Source: Cacajao melanocephalus
Taxonomy: Eukaryota > Chordata > Mammalia > Primates > Pitheciidae
Assembly (NCBI GenBank): GCA_963573385.1
Contig: CAUYLG010059239.1
Coordinates: 1-64,000 of the forward strand
DNA: 64,000 nt
Direction of reading: 5' to 3'
Below, piece by piece: positions 18,861-49,900 of the stretch (the stretch's first letter is position 1; the number at the start of each line of letters is the position of its first letter). Under the pieces are notes generated by a model, which saw nothing but the letters and a program-made list of their open reading frames with translations, did not search any database and had not been told where the DNA came from. A program made the translations under genes and the position numbers.

Positions 18861-19741
18861 TATGAGTCAATATAGAAATAATCTAAAGCAGATGTTTTGA
18901 TAAAGTGAATACTTTTGACTTGATAAAATAACTGCACATGCAGATGTGGTAATTTGTAGTATTGTGTCAATATCTGAAGCTGCCTTGAATGCAATAATTA
19001 TGCAAATTAAAATATAGAAATTCAAAAGCTGTGTATGACATATGTTTAAATGGTAGGTTCAGCTTTGGCAAGAACAGCATTTGGATTTTGCAGTAGTAGT
19101 GGACAGTACATACCACCCTCAGAAATTTGCAATATGAACTCACAAAATTTAGGCATTACAGAATTTAGAGTTGAAAGAAATAGGTTTGAATCGTATCTAC
19201 ACTTCCTAATTTCAAAGCTCACTCTCTTCTACTGCCAGGCACTGGGACCTTGAAAAGACAAGTACACTTTGCCTCCCTTGCTAGTTCATTATGAACAATC
19301 TATCAACAAAAACTATCCTGTTCAGCCAGTTTCTCAGAGCAACCGTGGGAGTCACAGCAGGTAAAGTGGACTTCTTAATTTGCAAACTTTTAAGGGTTGT
19401 ATTATTTATTACTTGTTTTTTTTCTCAGGGGAGGTCTTGGGTAGAAATTACCTAGATATAGAATGAAAAATGTTTATCTGGAAAATGTGTAGAATGAAGA
19501 GAATAGAAACCAGCAAATAAAGTATCAATTGGTATGTACTATAATCCTTTCAATAATGCAAGTAAGCTGTTGGTAAATATGCTATGATTTTCCTTTCAGT
19601 AATTTTACCGGTTACTAAGTGTTAACACCAAAGTAACAACACTAGGGAAGATGACAAGTATAAGAGTGAGGTTTTGGTGTTTTGTCCCTTCCTGTTTCTT
19701 ACTATCTGTTGACTTACCCATGTCATTGAGTGACTGCCTTT
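18861..19741. other. no gene recognised
   Basis: Unique AT-rich sequence upstream of SPINK8. No promoter element could be assigned. Confidence 0.35.
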
Positions 19742-19860
19742 CAGAGATGGGGTCTGACTATGCTGCCCAGGCTGGTCTCAAACTCCTGAGCTCAAGTGAT
19801 CCTCCTGCTTTGGCTTCCCAAAATGCTGGGATTACAGGCATGAGCCACCACACCCAGCCA
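19742..19860 (-). mobile_element. half Alu (FLAM-like)
   Basis: About 118 bases of reverse Alu, from gagatggggtctgactatgc to cacacccagcca, without a T-run. Confidence 0.85.
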
Positions 19861-20169
19861 TTTTAAATATTTTGTTGAAAAACTCTTGGTGTTTATTCTT
19901 TCCCTTGCAAATATTCTTTACTAACTCTTTTTCTGGCATCTTCTAAAATTCTGTTTTTAAGATTTTTTTTCAGATGTTCAATGAGTTTAGGGAAATGAAT
20001 GAAGCAATTGAGTTGCATCAGACACAATTCATTCCAAATGACCTGAGGAAAGAACACAGTATTTAGACTTTATTTCCTGATCAACGAGGGATCTCTGTGA
20101 GAACTTGTGCTTCACATAGATGTTTGTCCTACATCAAAAGTTGCATATTTCCACAGCTCTTCTGTCACC

Positions 20170-38207
<18,038 letters not shown>

Positions 38208-38219
<12 letters not shown>

Positions 38220-38370
38220 ATATACCACAAAGAATTATAAAATCTACTGAATCTCCAGATGGCCAAGTGAAACACAATGGTTGCCTCTTCAAGTACATCC
38301 CCTTTAATTACCAATGGTTGGATCAAACTCATTGATTTATTGTCTTCAATAAATGATTCTCAGCAGACAA
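38208..38370 (+). CDS. SPINK8: SPINK8 terminal exon (three codons, stop, 3'UTR)
   Basis: The acceptor ttctcttgcag is followed by GAT AAC TCT TGA, which adds Asp-Asn-Ser after the final cysteine and matches the ENS end of the human protein I remember. Coding ends at 38219. The rest is 3'UTR up to about 20 bases past the AATAAA at 38348. The exon was found by looking for this ending at about the distance expected from the human gene span. Confidence 0.82.
38348..38353 (+). promoter_or_regulatory. SPINK8: polyadenylation signal of SPINK8
   Basis: A canonical AATAAA lies 129 bases after the TGA, in unique sequence, and is the first such hexamer downstream of the last exon. Confidence 0.6.
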
Positions 38371-39552
38371 CCTGGCTGCTAGCAAACATTTCTCTTGGAT
38401 AATAAGAATCTTTTAAAAATATCAGATATTCTATTTTCTTATCCCAAAATGACATGACTCATGCCATGGGTTCCCTCTGTTCTTACTCAGATTGTGAGCA
38501 AATGTCCACAGAATCTAAAATTTTAGTAAGAAGAGCAAGCTTTGTGGTGTTTTTAACTTGCCCTATACCCATTCTCCCTACTCCAACTCTGCTGTAGCTT
38601 TAAATTAAACCAGTCCTGAAATTCTGGTGGAAACCAGCCTCCTAAAAGACACTAAATGGGGAAGAACAGGTTTGGAGGTCCCCAAAAACACCATATTCAG
38701 AAAATGATTGTTATTTGATTTTCCTGGCAGTTCCCTAGAGACCTCCTCTAGCAGGCTTGCCTTTTGGCTTTTTGTTCTGTTTTGTTTTAACCTGACTGAG
38801 AGTTCTCTCACTGAGAACTTTTTCCCTGGGACATTCGTCAAAAACAAACAGCCTCAATTTTAAAAATTTGCAACAACCTTAAGCAATGATAACGCTTAGG
38901 ACAAACAAACAGTTAACCAAAAAAACTTAAAAGGAAAAGCTAAGAATAGAATGTCTAAGGAGCTTTTGAAAAGCTCTGGCATATTTCTGGGAATCTAGAC
39001 GACCATGTCCAGGAGAATCTTTAGAAGACCCTATGTGCTCACCTTGGCTGACTTTAAGGCTCTGAATAGCAAGAAATGAAGTCTAAAGCAGAGTTGTAAA
39101 CTGCATACCTGACCATTGGAGGCATGGCTCAGTACATACAGAATACCTCAGCAAAGGCAGAAAGATGTATTGGTTCTAAGTATTTAAAAACTATGTCTAA
39201 TCATTAGATGACCACTAAACTAATGGAACAGTCTTCAAGATTACACACTACCAAGAATACAGACGTTAAAAAATTAGTTGATAAAAATCACTAAACAAAT
39301 GAATAGCAGCAACAACAAACCCCAGGGAAGGGGAGAATCAGATTTCTAAACTTGCCACATTATATTATTTAAAGCATCAGGTTTTCAACAAAATATTATG
39401 ACACATGCAAAGAAACAAGAAAATCTGGCATGTGCACGCACACACACACGCACACGCACACACACACACAATCAGTCAATAGAAATTGGTGCTAAGAAAG
39501 CTCCAATGTTGGACTTACTAGTCAAAGACTTTAAATCGGCCATTTAAAATAT
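38371..39552. other. SPINK8-NME6 intergenic; nothing recognised
   Basis: Unique-looking sequence, with a (CA)n tract at 39436-39470. Confidence 0.4.
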
Positions 39553-40165
39553 ATTTGAGCCAGGCAGGTGACTCATGCCAATAATCCCAACACTTTGGGA
39601 GCCTGAGGTGAAAGGATCACTTGAGGCCAGGAGTTCAAGACCAGCCTGGGCTGCACATGGTGGCTCAGGCCTGTAATCCTAGCACTTTGGGAGGCCAAGG
39701 CAGGTGGATCACAAGGTCAAGAGATCAAGATCATCCTGGCCAACATGGTGAAACCCTGTCTCTACTAAAAATACAAAAATTAGCTGGGTGTGGTGGCATG
39801 TGCCTGTAGTCCCAGATACTCGGTAGGCTAAGGCAAGAGAATTTCTTGAACCTGGGACGTGGAGGTTGCAATGACCTGAGATTGCACCATTGCACTCCAG
39901 CCAGGGAACAGAGCAAGACTGTCTCAAAAAAAAACAAAACAGAAAAGAAAAGAAAAGAAAAAAGACCAGCCTGGACAACATAGTGAGACACCATCACTAC
40001 AAAAAAATTAAAAATTAATGGGCATACTGGCATGTGCCTATAGTCCTAGCTACTCAGGAGGCTGAGGTAGGAGGATTGCTTGAGACCAGGAGGTTGAGGC
40101 TACAATGAGCTATGATTGTGCCACTGCATCCTAGCCTGAGTGACAGCAAGACCTTATTTTAAAAA
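39553..40165 (+). mobile_element. Alu interrupted by a second Alu
   Basis: Outer Alu 39553-39649 continues at 39962-40165. The 13-bp piece aagaccagcctgg is duplicated at the break. Confidence 0.93.
39650..39961 (+). mobile_element. Alu inserted into an Alu
   Basis: Forward Alu (gctgcacatggtggctcagg) with an (AAAAG)n tail, bounded by aagaccagcctgg. Confidence 0.94.
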
Positions 40166-40298
40166 AATACACATACATACATGTATACATATTTTTTCAA
40201 AGAGATAAACTACGTCTAAAGAAAGAAGGTATAAGAATGATGTGTGAAAAAGTAGAGAACATCATAAAGAAATTATTTTTTAAAAAAATATAACTTCG

Positions 40299-40616
<318 letters not shown>

Positions 40617-40744
40617 TTAAAATGACAAATTCACTAGAGAGGCTGAGTAGCAGAGTTAAACACGCAGAAGAAAGAACAAGTGAACCTGAAGAAAGGCTGA
40701 CATTATCCAGTGTGAGGAGCAGAAAGAGAAAGGAACAGAAGGCT

Positions 40745-40809
40745 TGAGACTTGCTGTTATCCACCATATCTTGTATTTAGAGTAATTTGCTGGCTTACTC
40801 ACTGGGTCC
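40745..40809 (+). repeat. 65-bp segment, copy 1
   Basis: Similar to 42852-42916 with about eight differences (shared ccaccatatcttgtattta and ttactcactgggtcc). Confidence 0.88.
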
Positions 40810-41029
40810 CCCTGGAAGCCTGTAGGATATAATCAAGCTTAACAACATAAAGATAATGATAGTCCAGGAAGGAGAAGGAAGAAAGAAAAAGGCAGAAGGA
40901 TATTTGAAGAAATAATGGCTGAAAATATCTCAAATTTTTTGAAGAATGTTAACATTCACATCCAAGTAACTCAGCAAACTACAAGTAGGACAATCTCAAA
41001 GATATCCACACCTATACACATCATAATCT

Positions 41030-41620
<591 letters not shown>

Positions 41621-41868
41621 GTTTGTAAAGCTTTTATTATCCTGTATGATTTAAAAGACAACTGTGTAAAGCAATAGTTAATAATAAATAATAACAATAT
41701 TGATGATGTGCCACAGGTTTCTCAGGCTGTGTTCCTCTTTTTCTAACTTGTTGAGATGGAGGCTTACTGAATTTCCAGTCTTCTTTTCTAACATATGTAT
41801 TTTAGGCTGCAAATTTCCATCTAAGCAAGGCTTTAGCAGTATCAGTTTTTTAAAAATTATATCTAAGT
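41621..41868. other. no gene recognised
   Basis: AT-rich sequence of unknown kind. Confidence 0.3.
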
Positions 41869-42160
41869 GGCCGGGCGTGATGGCTCATGCCCATAATCCC
41901 AGCCCTTTGGGAGGCCAAGGCAGGTAGATCACCTGAGGTCAGGAGTTCGAGACCAGCGTGGTCAACATGGTGAAACCCCATCTCTACTAATAATACAAAA
42001 ATTAGCCAGGCATGTTGGCGCATGCCTCTAATCCCAGGTACTCATGAGTCTGAGGCAGGAGAATCACTTGACCCAGGAGGTGGAGGTTGCAGTGAGCCAA
42101 CATCACACCACCACAGTCCAGCCTGGGCTACCAGAGCAAAACTCTGTCTCAAAAACAAAA
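41869..42160 (+). mobile_element. Alu
   Basis: Forward Alu (ggccgggcgtgatggctcat) with direct repeat tatatctaag. Confidence 0.95.
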
Positions 42161-43020
42161 AGTATATCTAAGAATAGTATATATACAGAATTCACATTAA
42201 GGGTAGCATCGAATGAGGCACCTGGTCAGTACTGTTTCTAACTGTTTAGTAAATGTTTTTTATTACTACTGTGAATTCTCCTTTGTCTCTTATGCCATAG
42301 CACCCTGGCAATGGGGAGGGGTTTGAGGGTGGGACGGTGAAGTGATTCTGGGATTCCATTTTACAGGAGCATGGTTTTTTCCCCTGGCTTCTCCTAAGGT
42401 GTCTGTTGGCGAGAGATCTGTGCCATTTATTGCAGTTTGTTGCACGCTGGAATGCTGCAGACTCTGGGATGCCATCTGTATCAGCTGCCTGGAATTTGGC
42501 TTCCCATAGGGTTCTTGTCTTCTGTTCAGCTGGGTTGCTACTCGTTTGCTGGGACTTCTGGAGTCCTGATGATCATGCTGGGAAGACTCAGGGGTGTCAA
42601 TGCTGACTGTGGCTCTCATCTGCTGGGCCATGGTGATTATTGCGTTCCTAGTTTCTTTTGCTGTCTGTATCCTAGAACAGGGGCTTTACTGAGCCATCCA
42701 TGTCCTCTGTCTGAGAGCTCTGCAACTTACAAGGACTATTCTCTTCCTTCAGGGGCTGGGATGACTTGCTGACTGAAGCCCCTTTGTAGAGATACAGAGG
42801 TATAGTTATAATGACTGGGACTTTTGTTGCTCATCTTCGAGGAAGATTTGTTGAGGCTTGCTGTTACCCACCATATCTTGTATTTACAATAGTTTGCTGG
42901 TTTACTCACTGGGTCCTTTGGCCTACTGCAGTTTCAGTTGCTACAACTCCCTCTGTCTGTGACTCAGGGTGGGGAAAAGTACTGGCTTGTTGTCTTTGGA
43001 GTCACAGTTGGGGGCCTGAG
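42161..43020. other. GC-moderate sequence with open frames; no gene supported
   Basis: Open frames of 111-113 codons occur on both strands (42290-42772). They lack recognisable domains. The 65-bp repeat copy 2 lies here at 42852-42916, so this is probably an old unrecognised repeat. Confidence 0.35.
42852..42916 (+). repeat. 65-bp segment, copy 2
   Basis: Partner of 40745-40809, about 2.1 kb away in the same orientation. Confidence 0.88.
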
Positions 43021-43024
43021 GTTT

Positions 43025-43235
43025 GAGAATCAGAGGTTAGAATTCATGGGTTGGGGTTTAGGGATTAGAGGTTGGGATTAGAAGGTTAGAAGGTAAGTAT
43101 CAAGGGCTGAGGATCTAGAGACCAGATCTAGGATTAAAGGGTTATAAATTTAGGAGCTAGGGCCTGGGTTAAGATTGGAACTGAGTATCTGAGGAGTTAA
43201 GGTTAGAGTAGGGGGTGGTGGTCAGGGGTCAAAAC
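43025..43235 (+). repeat. degenerate GGTTAG/GGATTAG-rich tract
   Basis: Units such as aggttaga, gggtttaggg, attagaggtt, gggattagaa and ggttagaagg recur for about 200 bases. The tract is purine-rich and has no fixed period. Confidence 0.7.
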
Positions 43236-43496
43236 AAAAACAGAAGAAATGGAGGGGTCTCTGAAGAGACTGGAAAAACTTTCCTCAGAAGTTCCCAAAG
43301 GTGACTGGGTATCAGGAAACTATTGGGAAGTAGCTTCTTACTGCTGCAGAGAGAGAAGCCATGAGGAGTTAGGGACAAACCTTCCAAGAGGGCAATATCT
43401 GTGTATGCAGATACGGAAGTCAGTTAAATATGCAAGTCTTTAAACTGATGATGGTTATCGTTTATACTCACTCTTCTCATTCTCAGTGATTCCCTA

Positions 43497-43556
43497 AAAA
43501 AAAAAAAAAAACAAAAACAAACAAAAAAAAAAACCCAAGAAACAAAAACACTTTTT
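43497..43556. repeat. A-rich tract not attached to an Alu
   Basis: (A)n with CAAA and CAAAAA interruptions. The sequence on its left is unique, so it is either a decayed retrocopy tail or an independent A-rich repeat. Confidence 0.85.
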
Positions 43557-43559
43557 TAA

Positions 43560-43850
43560 CCGCCTTTATTCATCCTGCCACAATGGACCCCGATCCATTC
43601 TCCCTGTCCCCATCCTCTGCATACATCACAGTACCCACCAGGAATACACCCAGGTCTCATCTCCTCACCCTGGACTACTTCAATAGACTCCAGAGTAACC
43701 CAACCCACACCTTGCTGCCCAGATTCCTAATGACACGTCCACGTCCAAGGCTGTTATAACTTGCTTCCCTCATGCCTTATGCAAACCTGGGCTCCAGCCA
43801 AGGATCCTGCTTCATCAACCCCCATATCAGCTACGATCCTTCGTGCCAAT
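43560..43850 (+). mobile_element. L2 fragment
   Basis: catctcctcaccctggacta followed by cttcaatagactcc, and the surrounding C/T-rich order, resemble L2 in sense orientation. Confidence 0.55.
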
Positions 43851-43989
43851 GTATCTCTCCGAGCTCAAAAGACTTTGAAGGGCTGCCTTCAAAGCACTCG
43901 CGATCAAGCGCTGAAGTTCTTTGCCCTCCGCGTACTTTTGACAAATACTGGGCATCAACCATGTTCCAGGCACTACCCTAGGCAAAGAA

Positions 43990-44600
43990 AATAACGAGGT
44001 GGGCAAGGTTTCCGTCGGTGTTCCTGCTGGCGGACATCGCCCCCGCCGGGCTGCCACCCTCAACTGCCCGTCCGGTCCTCTAGGTTCCGCCACCCGGCGT
44101 AGCGCTGCACTGGCACCCGGCACGGCACTCCCTCCCGCAGTGGGCACCACGCCGGCTTCCGAGGGGCGGTTCCCACAAGCGAGTTCCGCCACCCAGGACG
44201 GCTTCATCTTCTCGTCCCGTCCGCAGCAAGAGCACCGACCGAGGAGACCAGTTCACAGCTCTCCACAGCGCGCCTCACCCCGCGGCGCAACCAAGCGAGG
44301 ACCCCGAGCAGGGCTGCCCAGCGAGAGCCTGAAGGACCCCGCGAGAGCCGCAGGCTATCCAGCGTGGCGCCTGGTGGCCGAGCCCAGTGTGGGATGACCA
44401 GGTAAATCCGGAGACAGAATCCTGCTACACTGGGGCTCCGAAAGACCCAGAATCTGGGGTGGACTTAGGCCCCGGGTACGAGGGGTGAGGGTTGCGCGGT
44501 CGTAGGCCTAGAGAAATAGGGGACCGGGTCGAGAGCTGAGGCCGTGAGCCTGGGGGGCTGGAGGGCGTGGCGACAGGGCTAGGGGCGCAGGTCTCGGCCT
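43990..44600 (+). promoter_or_regulatory. NME6: CpG-rich NME6 promoter and first exon
   Basis: This is the only strongly GC- and CpG-rich stretch in the window and no repeat was recognised in it. It lies 2.3-2.9 kb before the first invariant NME6 coding exon, as for a housekeeping promoter. Exon 1 must end at one of two donors: 44401|GTAAAT or 44458|GTGGAC. The longer version retains ACCCAGAATCTGGG, which I recognise from the MTQNLGSE N-terminus of a longer human isoform. The TSS cannot be fixed from sequence. A long open frame (43999-44397) is a by-product of GC richness. Confidence 0.75.
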
Positions 44601-44849
44601 CGCGTGGGTGGACCAGGGCTGAGGGGCAAATGTACTGACAGCTTTAAAATTTTTAACTCTCTGATGGAGTCACCTTTAAGTCGAGCAGGTTTCTCGACTT
44701 GTCAGTTTGTTGTAAACCGACAGTCAGGACAGCCACAACTTAGAAGCATTAGGAAAGGAATCATGTCCTCCCTACAGGCCGCGCGTTCTTGCCATGAGAA
44801 CCCCTAGCAGCCTAGCCTTGGAGTAGCTGGCTCAGGTGCATTCGTTGGT

Positions 44850-45560
44850 TCATTCAGATACTGTTAAGAGCCAGCTCTGTGCTAGGTACTTCTTACACCT
44901 TCTGGTGGGGAAGACGGAACTGAGGAGAACTTGCAAAGAGCTGTGTGAAAGTATAGCGGGAAGTGAGCTAAGATCTCGAAGGTGAGCAGATCTCGAAGGT
45001 GACCAGAGAAACCACGTCCAGGACTGCGAAAACTACTCACACAAAGCCCGTCAGGCCAGAAAGTCTTTCGAAACTGAAAGGCCCATGAGGTTGGAGCTAG
45101 CGAAACTTAAGGAGTGTGAGGTTCCAGATGAGGCTAGAGAGGGTACGTGGGGACCACAGGATCATGCACAGCCTGGGAGGCCATGATAAGGACTTTGGTT
45201 TTTATTCTAAGAGCAGGCTGCCCTTTAAAGGGTTAAGGAGGGAACCTTATGATTAGATTTGCATATTTAGTTCACTTTGGCTGCTGTGTGGAGATTGTAG
45301 AGGTTAGCAGGACAGAAACTGGGAGACCAGTGAGGAGGCTATTAAGATGTCCGGTGGGGAATGATGATGTCTTGGAGTTACGGTGGTAGCAGTTGATGGG
45401 GAGAGAATGGTATGGGTTTGGAGATATGTTAGGTGGGGAAAATTGCCAGAAGTTGGTGATAGTGTGGATATAAAGAGTCAGGGAGGGGAGGTGTCATGAA
45501 TGTCTCTGTAGACAACTGCTGAAAATGACATGTTACCACCTGTGGCATTAGGGAGAGTGC
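44850..45560 (-). mobile_element. L2 (antisense), NME6 intron 1
   Basis: gagccagctctgtgctaggt, ccatgataaggactttggtt, ttcactttggctgctgtgtg and agaccagtgaggaggctatt follow the complement of L2. Long but diverged. Confidence 0.7.
44971..45002 (+). repeat. 15-bp tandem repeat
   Basis: agatctcgaaggtga occurs twice with two bases between. Confidence 0.95.
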
Positions 45561-45818
45561 ATTGGGTGATCTTGTACTGGTTAGATTGGGCTTGGCTTTA
45601 TGGTTTGAGTGGAAAATCTGGTTGGAAGCTGTAGAAAGAACATGAATAGAAGAGACCATGGCATAGTTTCTTTGCTTGGGCCAGATTCTAATACCACCTT
45701 TAACATGACTGACAGGCTTTAGGATAAGATAAATGAGAATGTTGTCTAGACTCTGTCCCTGCTTGTGTTAATGGAAAATGGAAGCCTTCTCTGTACTTGT
45801 TGACAAATGAGAGATTTT

Positions 45819-45820
45819 AT

Positions 45821-45851
<31 letters not shown>
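45819..45851. repeat. (AC)n microsatellite
   Basis: About 33 bases of AC with one ACGC interruption. Confidence 0.96.
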
Positions 45852-45852
<1 letters not shown>

Positions 45853-45942
45853 AGTAGAGCCAGGGTCTTGTTTTGTTGCCCAGGTCAAACTCCTGACTTC
45901 AAGTACTGATATTACGGGTGTGAGCCACCACACATGGCCAAA
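45852..45942 (-). mobile_element. Alu fragment
   Basis: gagccagggtcttgttttgt to cacacatggcca, a reverse Alu with a central deletion. The AC repeat stands where its T-run would be. Confidence 0.8.
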
Positions 45943-46872
45943 TGAGAGAGAATGTTGAGATAATACTTGAGACAAAGGCTTTACTCCTGCAGAGGTGATC
46001 AATTTCTCACTTATAACTCGGATTCCACAGTTGGAAAAGACCTCAAAATTCCCTTAGTCCAGTTTATAAAATGCTTTTATGTCCATTATGTCATTTCTAC
46101 AGTGTTGAGCTCTTATACCATGCTAGACACTAGGAATACAAAGATGAATAGAAATAAGACTATATAAGTTTATTTAGTAAATAAAATTGATCAAGCACCT
46201 TTGTGCCCAGCACTGTTTCAAATGCAAAATGGTTATGACTTGTTCCTGTTATTGGAGTTGCATGTTGACAAGTCTTGCCACTGAGGACAGCTGAGTGTAT
46301 TAACAGTTTTGCTTTGGGCACAGGAGATCCTGTTCGCTCCATAATATTAGATAAGAGGTGGTGTATATCCAGCAGACTTTTTGGTATCCTGGCAGCACTT
46401 CAGTTCCTGTCCATCAGTCTTCCAATTCTAGATTTGATAGGAGAGAACTATGGGATGGAGGATTTTAAGAGATGAATTCATCATTATGCCCTGTGCATAG
46501 GCTGTTTAGCAGTATAAATTGTAAATCCTCTGTAAAATACAAAAGAAAGTTAGGAAGGGATATTGGCAGAGACAGTATATTTAAACTTGACTTTCTCTTG
46601 AGTGGGTAACTCCCTCGTAGGCTTACAGTTGCACCAGATTATATACTCCACGGGGCAATTTGAATGCTCCCTCTACCACTCCCTTCCCTTGATCCCATGT
46701 GCCCAAATGGGGAATTAAATAAAATAATGTATATGGCCTTAAGATGAAACTGTCAGGTTCTTTATGAGTGTCAGGAGTGAGAGCACTTGGCTTGCAAGGC
46801 TGCATGGCTCCAGTGTAGGGAAGGCTGGGAGTGGAGTCCTGAAGGGTTCCTAATACACCTCTCTAATGGCAG
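45943..46872. other. NME6 intron 1, 3' part
   Basis: Unique sequence with no repeat clearly recognised. Confidence 0.4.
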
Positions 46873-46969
46873 GAGTGAGATGGCCTCAATCTTGCGAAGC
46901 CCTCAGGCTCTCCAGCTCACTTTAGCTCTGATTAAGCCTGATGCAGTTGCCCATCCACTGATTCTGGAG
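46873..46969 (+). CDS. NME6: NME6 exon 2 (first invariant coding exon)
   Basis: The acceptor ctaatggcag is followed by G AGT GAG and then the ATG at 46880. The exon ends GAG|GTAAGA and encodes MASILRSPQ through LILE, with the KPDA substrate-loop motif. The seven bases before the ATG are read in frame if an upstream start in exon 1 is used. Confidence 0.92.
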
Positions 46970-49900
46970 GTAAGAATGAATCCTAAGCCTCTACGTCATG
47001 CCCTTGGAATTACCACTGCTTCAGGTGCCATTGGGCCACTTGTGGTGACTGACAACACAGACTTGTGCTGGATGCTGTGGAGGCAAAACTAGATGCCATG
47101 AACTCTGACCTAAGGACACTAAAAATCTATTGGAGACTTGAGGCAGATCTAAAATATAAGAAAGGACCCAATGCAATAATAGAACCAAATCTCAAGACAG
47201 TGTACATGTGTTCGTTTCTATTGCTACATAACACATTACTCTAGACTTGAGAGCTTAAAACAACACTCATTTATTATTTCACAGTCCTATAGTTTAGAGG
47301 TCCAGTAGGCTTGGCTGAGTTGTTTCCTTAAGGTCTCACAAGGCCAAAGTCAAGGTATTGGCTGACCAGGCCCTTATTGAGAGGGTCTGGGGGAAGAATC
47401 CACTACCAGGTTCATTCAGGTTGTTGGCAGAGTTCATGTCTTATGATGGTAGGACTGAGGCTGCCATTTTCCTGTTGGCCTTCAGGTAGGAATTACTCCC
47501 AGTGTCTAGAGACCACTCACATTCCTCATCACATGGCCCACTCTATCTTCAAGATAGCTACAGTACATCGAATCCTTCTCATGCTTTGAATCTCTCTGAC
47601 TTTTTCAGCCTCTAGCCAGAGAAAATGCTTAGCATTGAGAAGCCTTCACAGTTCTAATCCCACAGGGCTCATGTGATTAATTAGACCCACCTGGATAATC
47701 TCCCTTTTGATTATAGCAGAATCAACTGATTAGTAACCTTAATTATACCTACAAAATCCCTATTGTTCTGTGATGTAACATAATCATATTGCATCATATT
47801 CACAGTCCTGGGGATTAGGGTGGGAAATCCTGGTGGGGCTTGGGATCATTTTCACATTCTGCTTACCATAGTTTGATAAGCTGCTCACTAACTGAGCAGC
47901 ACTGCTAAGTAAGCCCACAGTGGTGCAGAGGAAGATCCAGGAATGGGGGCCTGGAAGTGGCAGGACTCACCTGGGCCTCAAAGGAACTACCCAACGCCTG
48001 ACATGTAAATTACAGAGTTTCTCATCTATCAAGTGTCATAGTTTGGAAGGAGTGAGAGAAACTCAAGGCAGGACCACTAACAAGACTTTTACGGTGGTCT
48101 GAGTGGTGGGTCCTGTGGTTTTGAGCTCAAGGAGCTACAGGTATGGAAGGGCAGAGACAGCACATCCTGTCACCTTGCACCCAAGGCACACACTCTTGCT
48201 CTGTGACTAGAGGTCTTGACCTCACTCCACCTCATCTCACCACCCCCAATATGACAAACCCTCAATATGACAACAGGGGGTTCTCCTGGTTTCTTTGGTC
48301 AGTTTTGGTCTCCTGATTAATTTTTATTTTGGGGGGGGTGGTTTATTTAGGCTGTTCATCAGCAGATTCTAAGCAACAAGTTCCTGATTATACGAATGAG
48401 AGAACTACTGTGGAGAAAGGAAGATTGCCAGAGGTTTTACCGAGAGCATGAAGGTAGGATCAACGGTCCTCAGAATGGAAGGTGCCTCAATCCCAGGAGC
48501 CCCATAAGAGTGATTTTACCTGGAACACAACGGCAGGCTCTCTGACCTACCAACCATGTACAGTTGCAGCCAGTTTTCTAAAATCTTGGTTTAAAATACA
48601 CATTTTTCATGATTATCCATCTTTTTTTCCCAAGGAGTGTTCCCCCTTATAGTCCCAACCAGAAACTTAGTTTTATGTCCTGATAATAATATCACTAGTT
48701 AACATATAGTGAATGGATGTTTACCGTCAGGCATTGACCTAGTGCTCAGTTTTTCATTCAGTTTTCCCAACAACTCCAAAAAGTCGGTGTTGTTATATCC
48801 CCTGTATACAGATTAGGAAGCAAAGTTAAGTTTAGGAGGTTAGTGATTTACCCAAAACTACGCAGGTTGTAAGTGTCAGAGCCTAGATTCAGACCCAGGT
48901 TTTTCAGACTCCAAGGTCCTTGTTCTTTTCTCTAAAACAATTTTTATTTTTATTATTCTAGGTAAGGAGGTAGAAGGACAGAAAGTTGCCTTGGGCACCA
49001 GGATGAAGGTATCCTGATGAAGGTCCTCTCTTTTTGCAGGGCGTTTTTTCTATCAGCGGCTTGTGGAGTTCATGGCCAGGTACTTCTAGTTTTGTTCCAG
49101 CATCTTTATCCACTGAGGCAAATCTCCCCTGCCTCTAAATGGATTTGTTCATTTCACTACCATTCTTTAAAGTTGTAGTCAGGCCAGGCACGGTGGCTCA
49201 CTCCTGTAATCCCAGCACTTTGGAAGGCTGAGGCAGGTGGATCACTTGAGGTCAGGAGTTTAAGACTAGCCTAACCAACATGGTGAAACCCCATCTCTAC
49301 TAAAAATACAAAAAATTAGCCGAGCATGGTGGTAGGTGTCTGTAATCCCAGCTACTCGGGAGGCTGAGGCAGGAGAATTGCTTGAACCCAGGAGGTAGAA
49401 GTTATAGTGAGCCAAATCATGCCACTGCACTCCAGCCTGCGCAACAAGAGTGAAACTCTGCCTCAGAAACCCAAAAAATACAAAAAAAATTAGCTGGGCA
49501 TGGTGGCAGGTGCCTGTAATCCCAGCTACTCAAGAGGCTGAGGCAGGAGAATCACTTACACTTAAGTGGAGGTTGCCATGGGCCAAGATTGCACCACTGT
49601 ACTCTAGCCTGGGTGACAGAGTGAGACTCCGTCTCAAAAAATAAAATAAAAGTTGTAATCAATGTCAAGTCTGAAGAAATGGGTTTGGGGCTGTCACCAA
49701 GCTGACACTGACCTGTTAGGCCCTGTCCTGTGGTGGTTACTGGACCAGTGGCTGTAGAAGAGTCCCATCGAATGCTGCGTAGCCACCCTACTGATCTCTG
49801 CAGGCTTTATGTACACGAGCAAGGGCCCCGCGTCACCTATTTGAAGCAGTATTGGTACTCAGCTGGAAAGGCAGGAAAACTCTCAGAACATAGAGTGTGT

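Noticed and set aside
42290..42772. Overlapping open frames of 111-113 codons on both strands
   Set aside because: No domain, no splice borders, and the area seems to be an old unrecognised repeat.
43999..44397. 132-codon open frame in the CpG-rich region
   Set aside because: It does not start with ATG, and length is expected by chance in GC-rich promoter DNA. It matches no protein I know.
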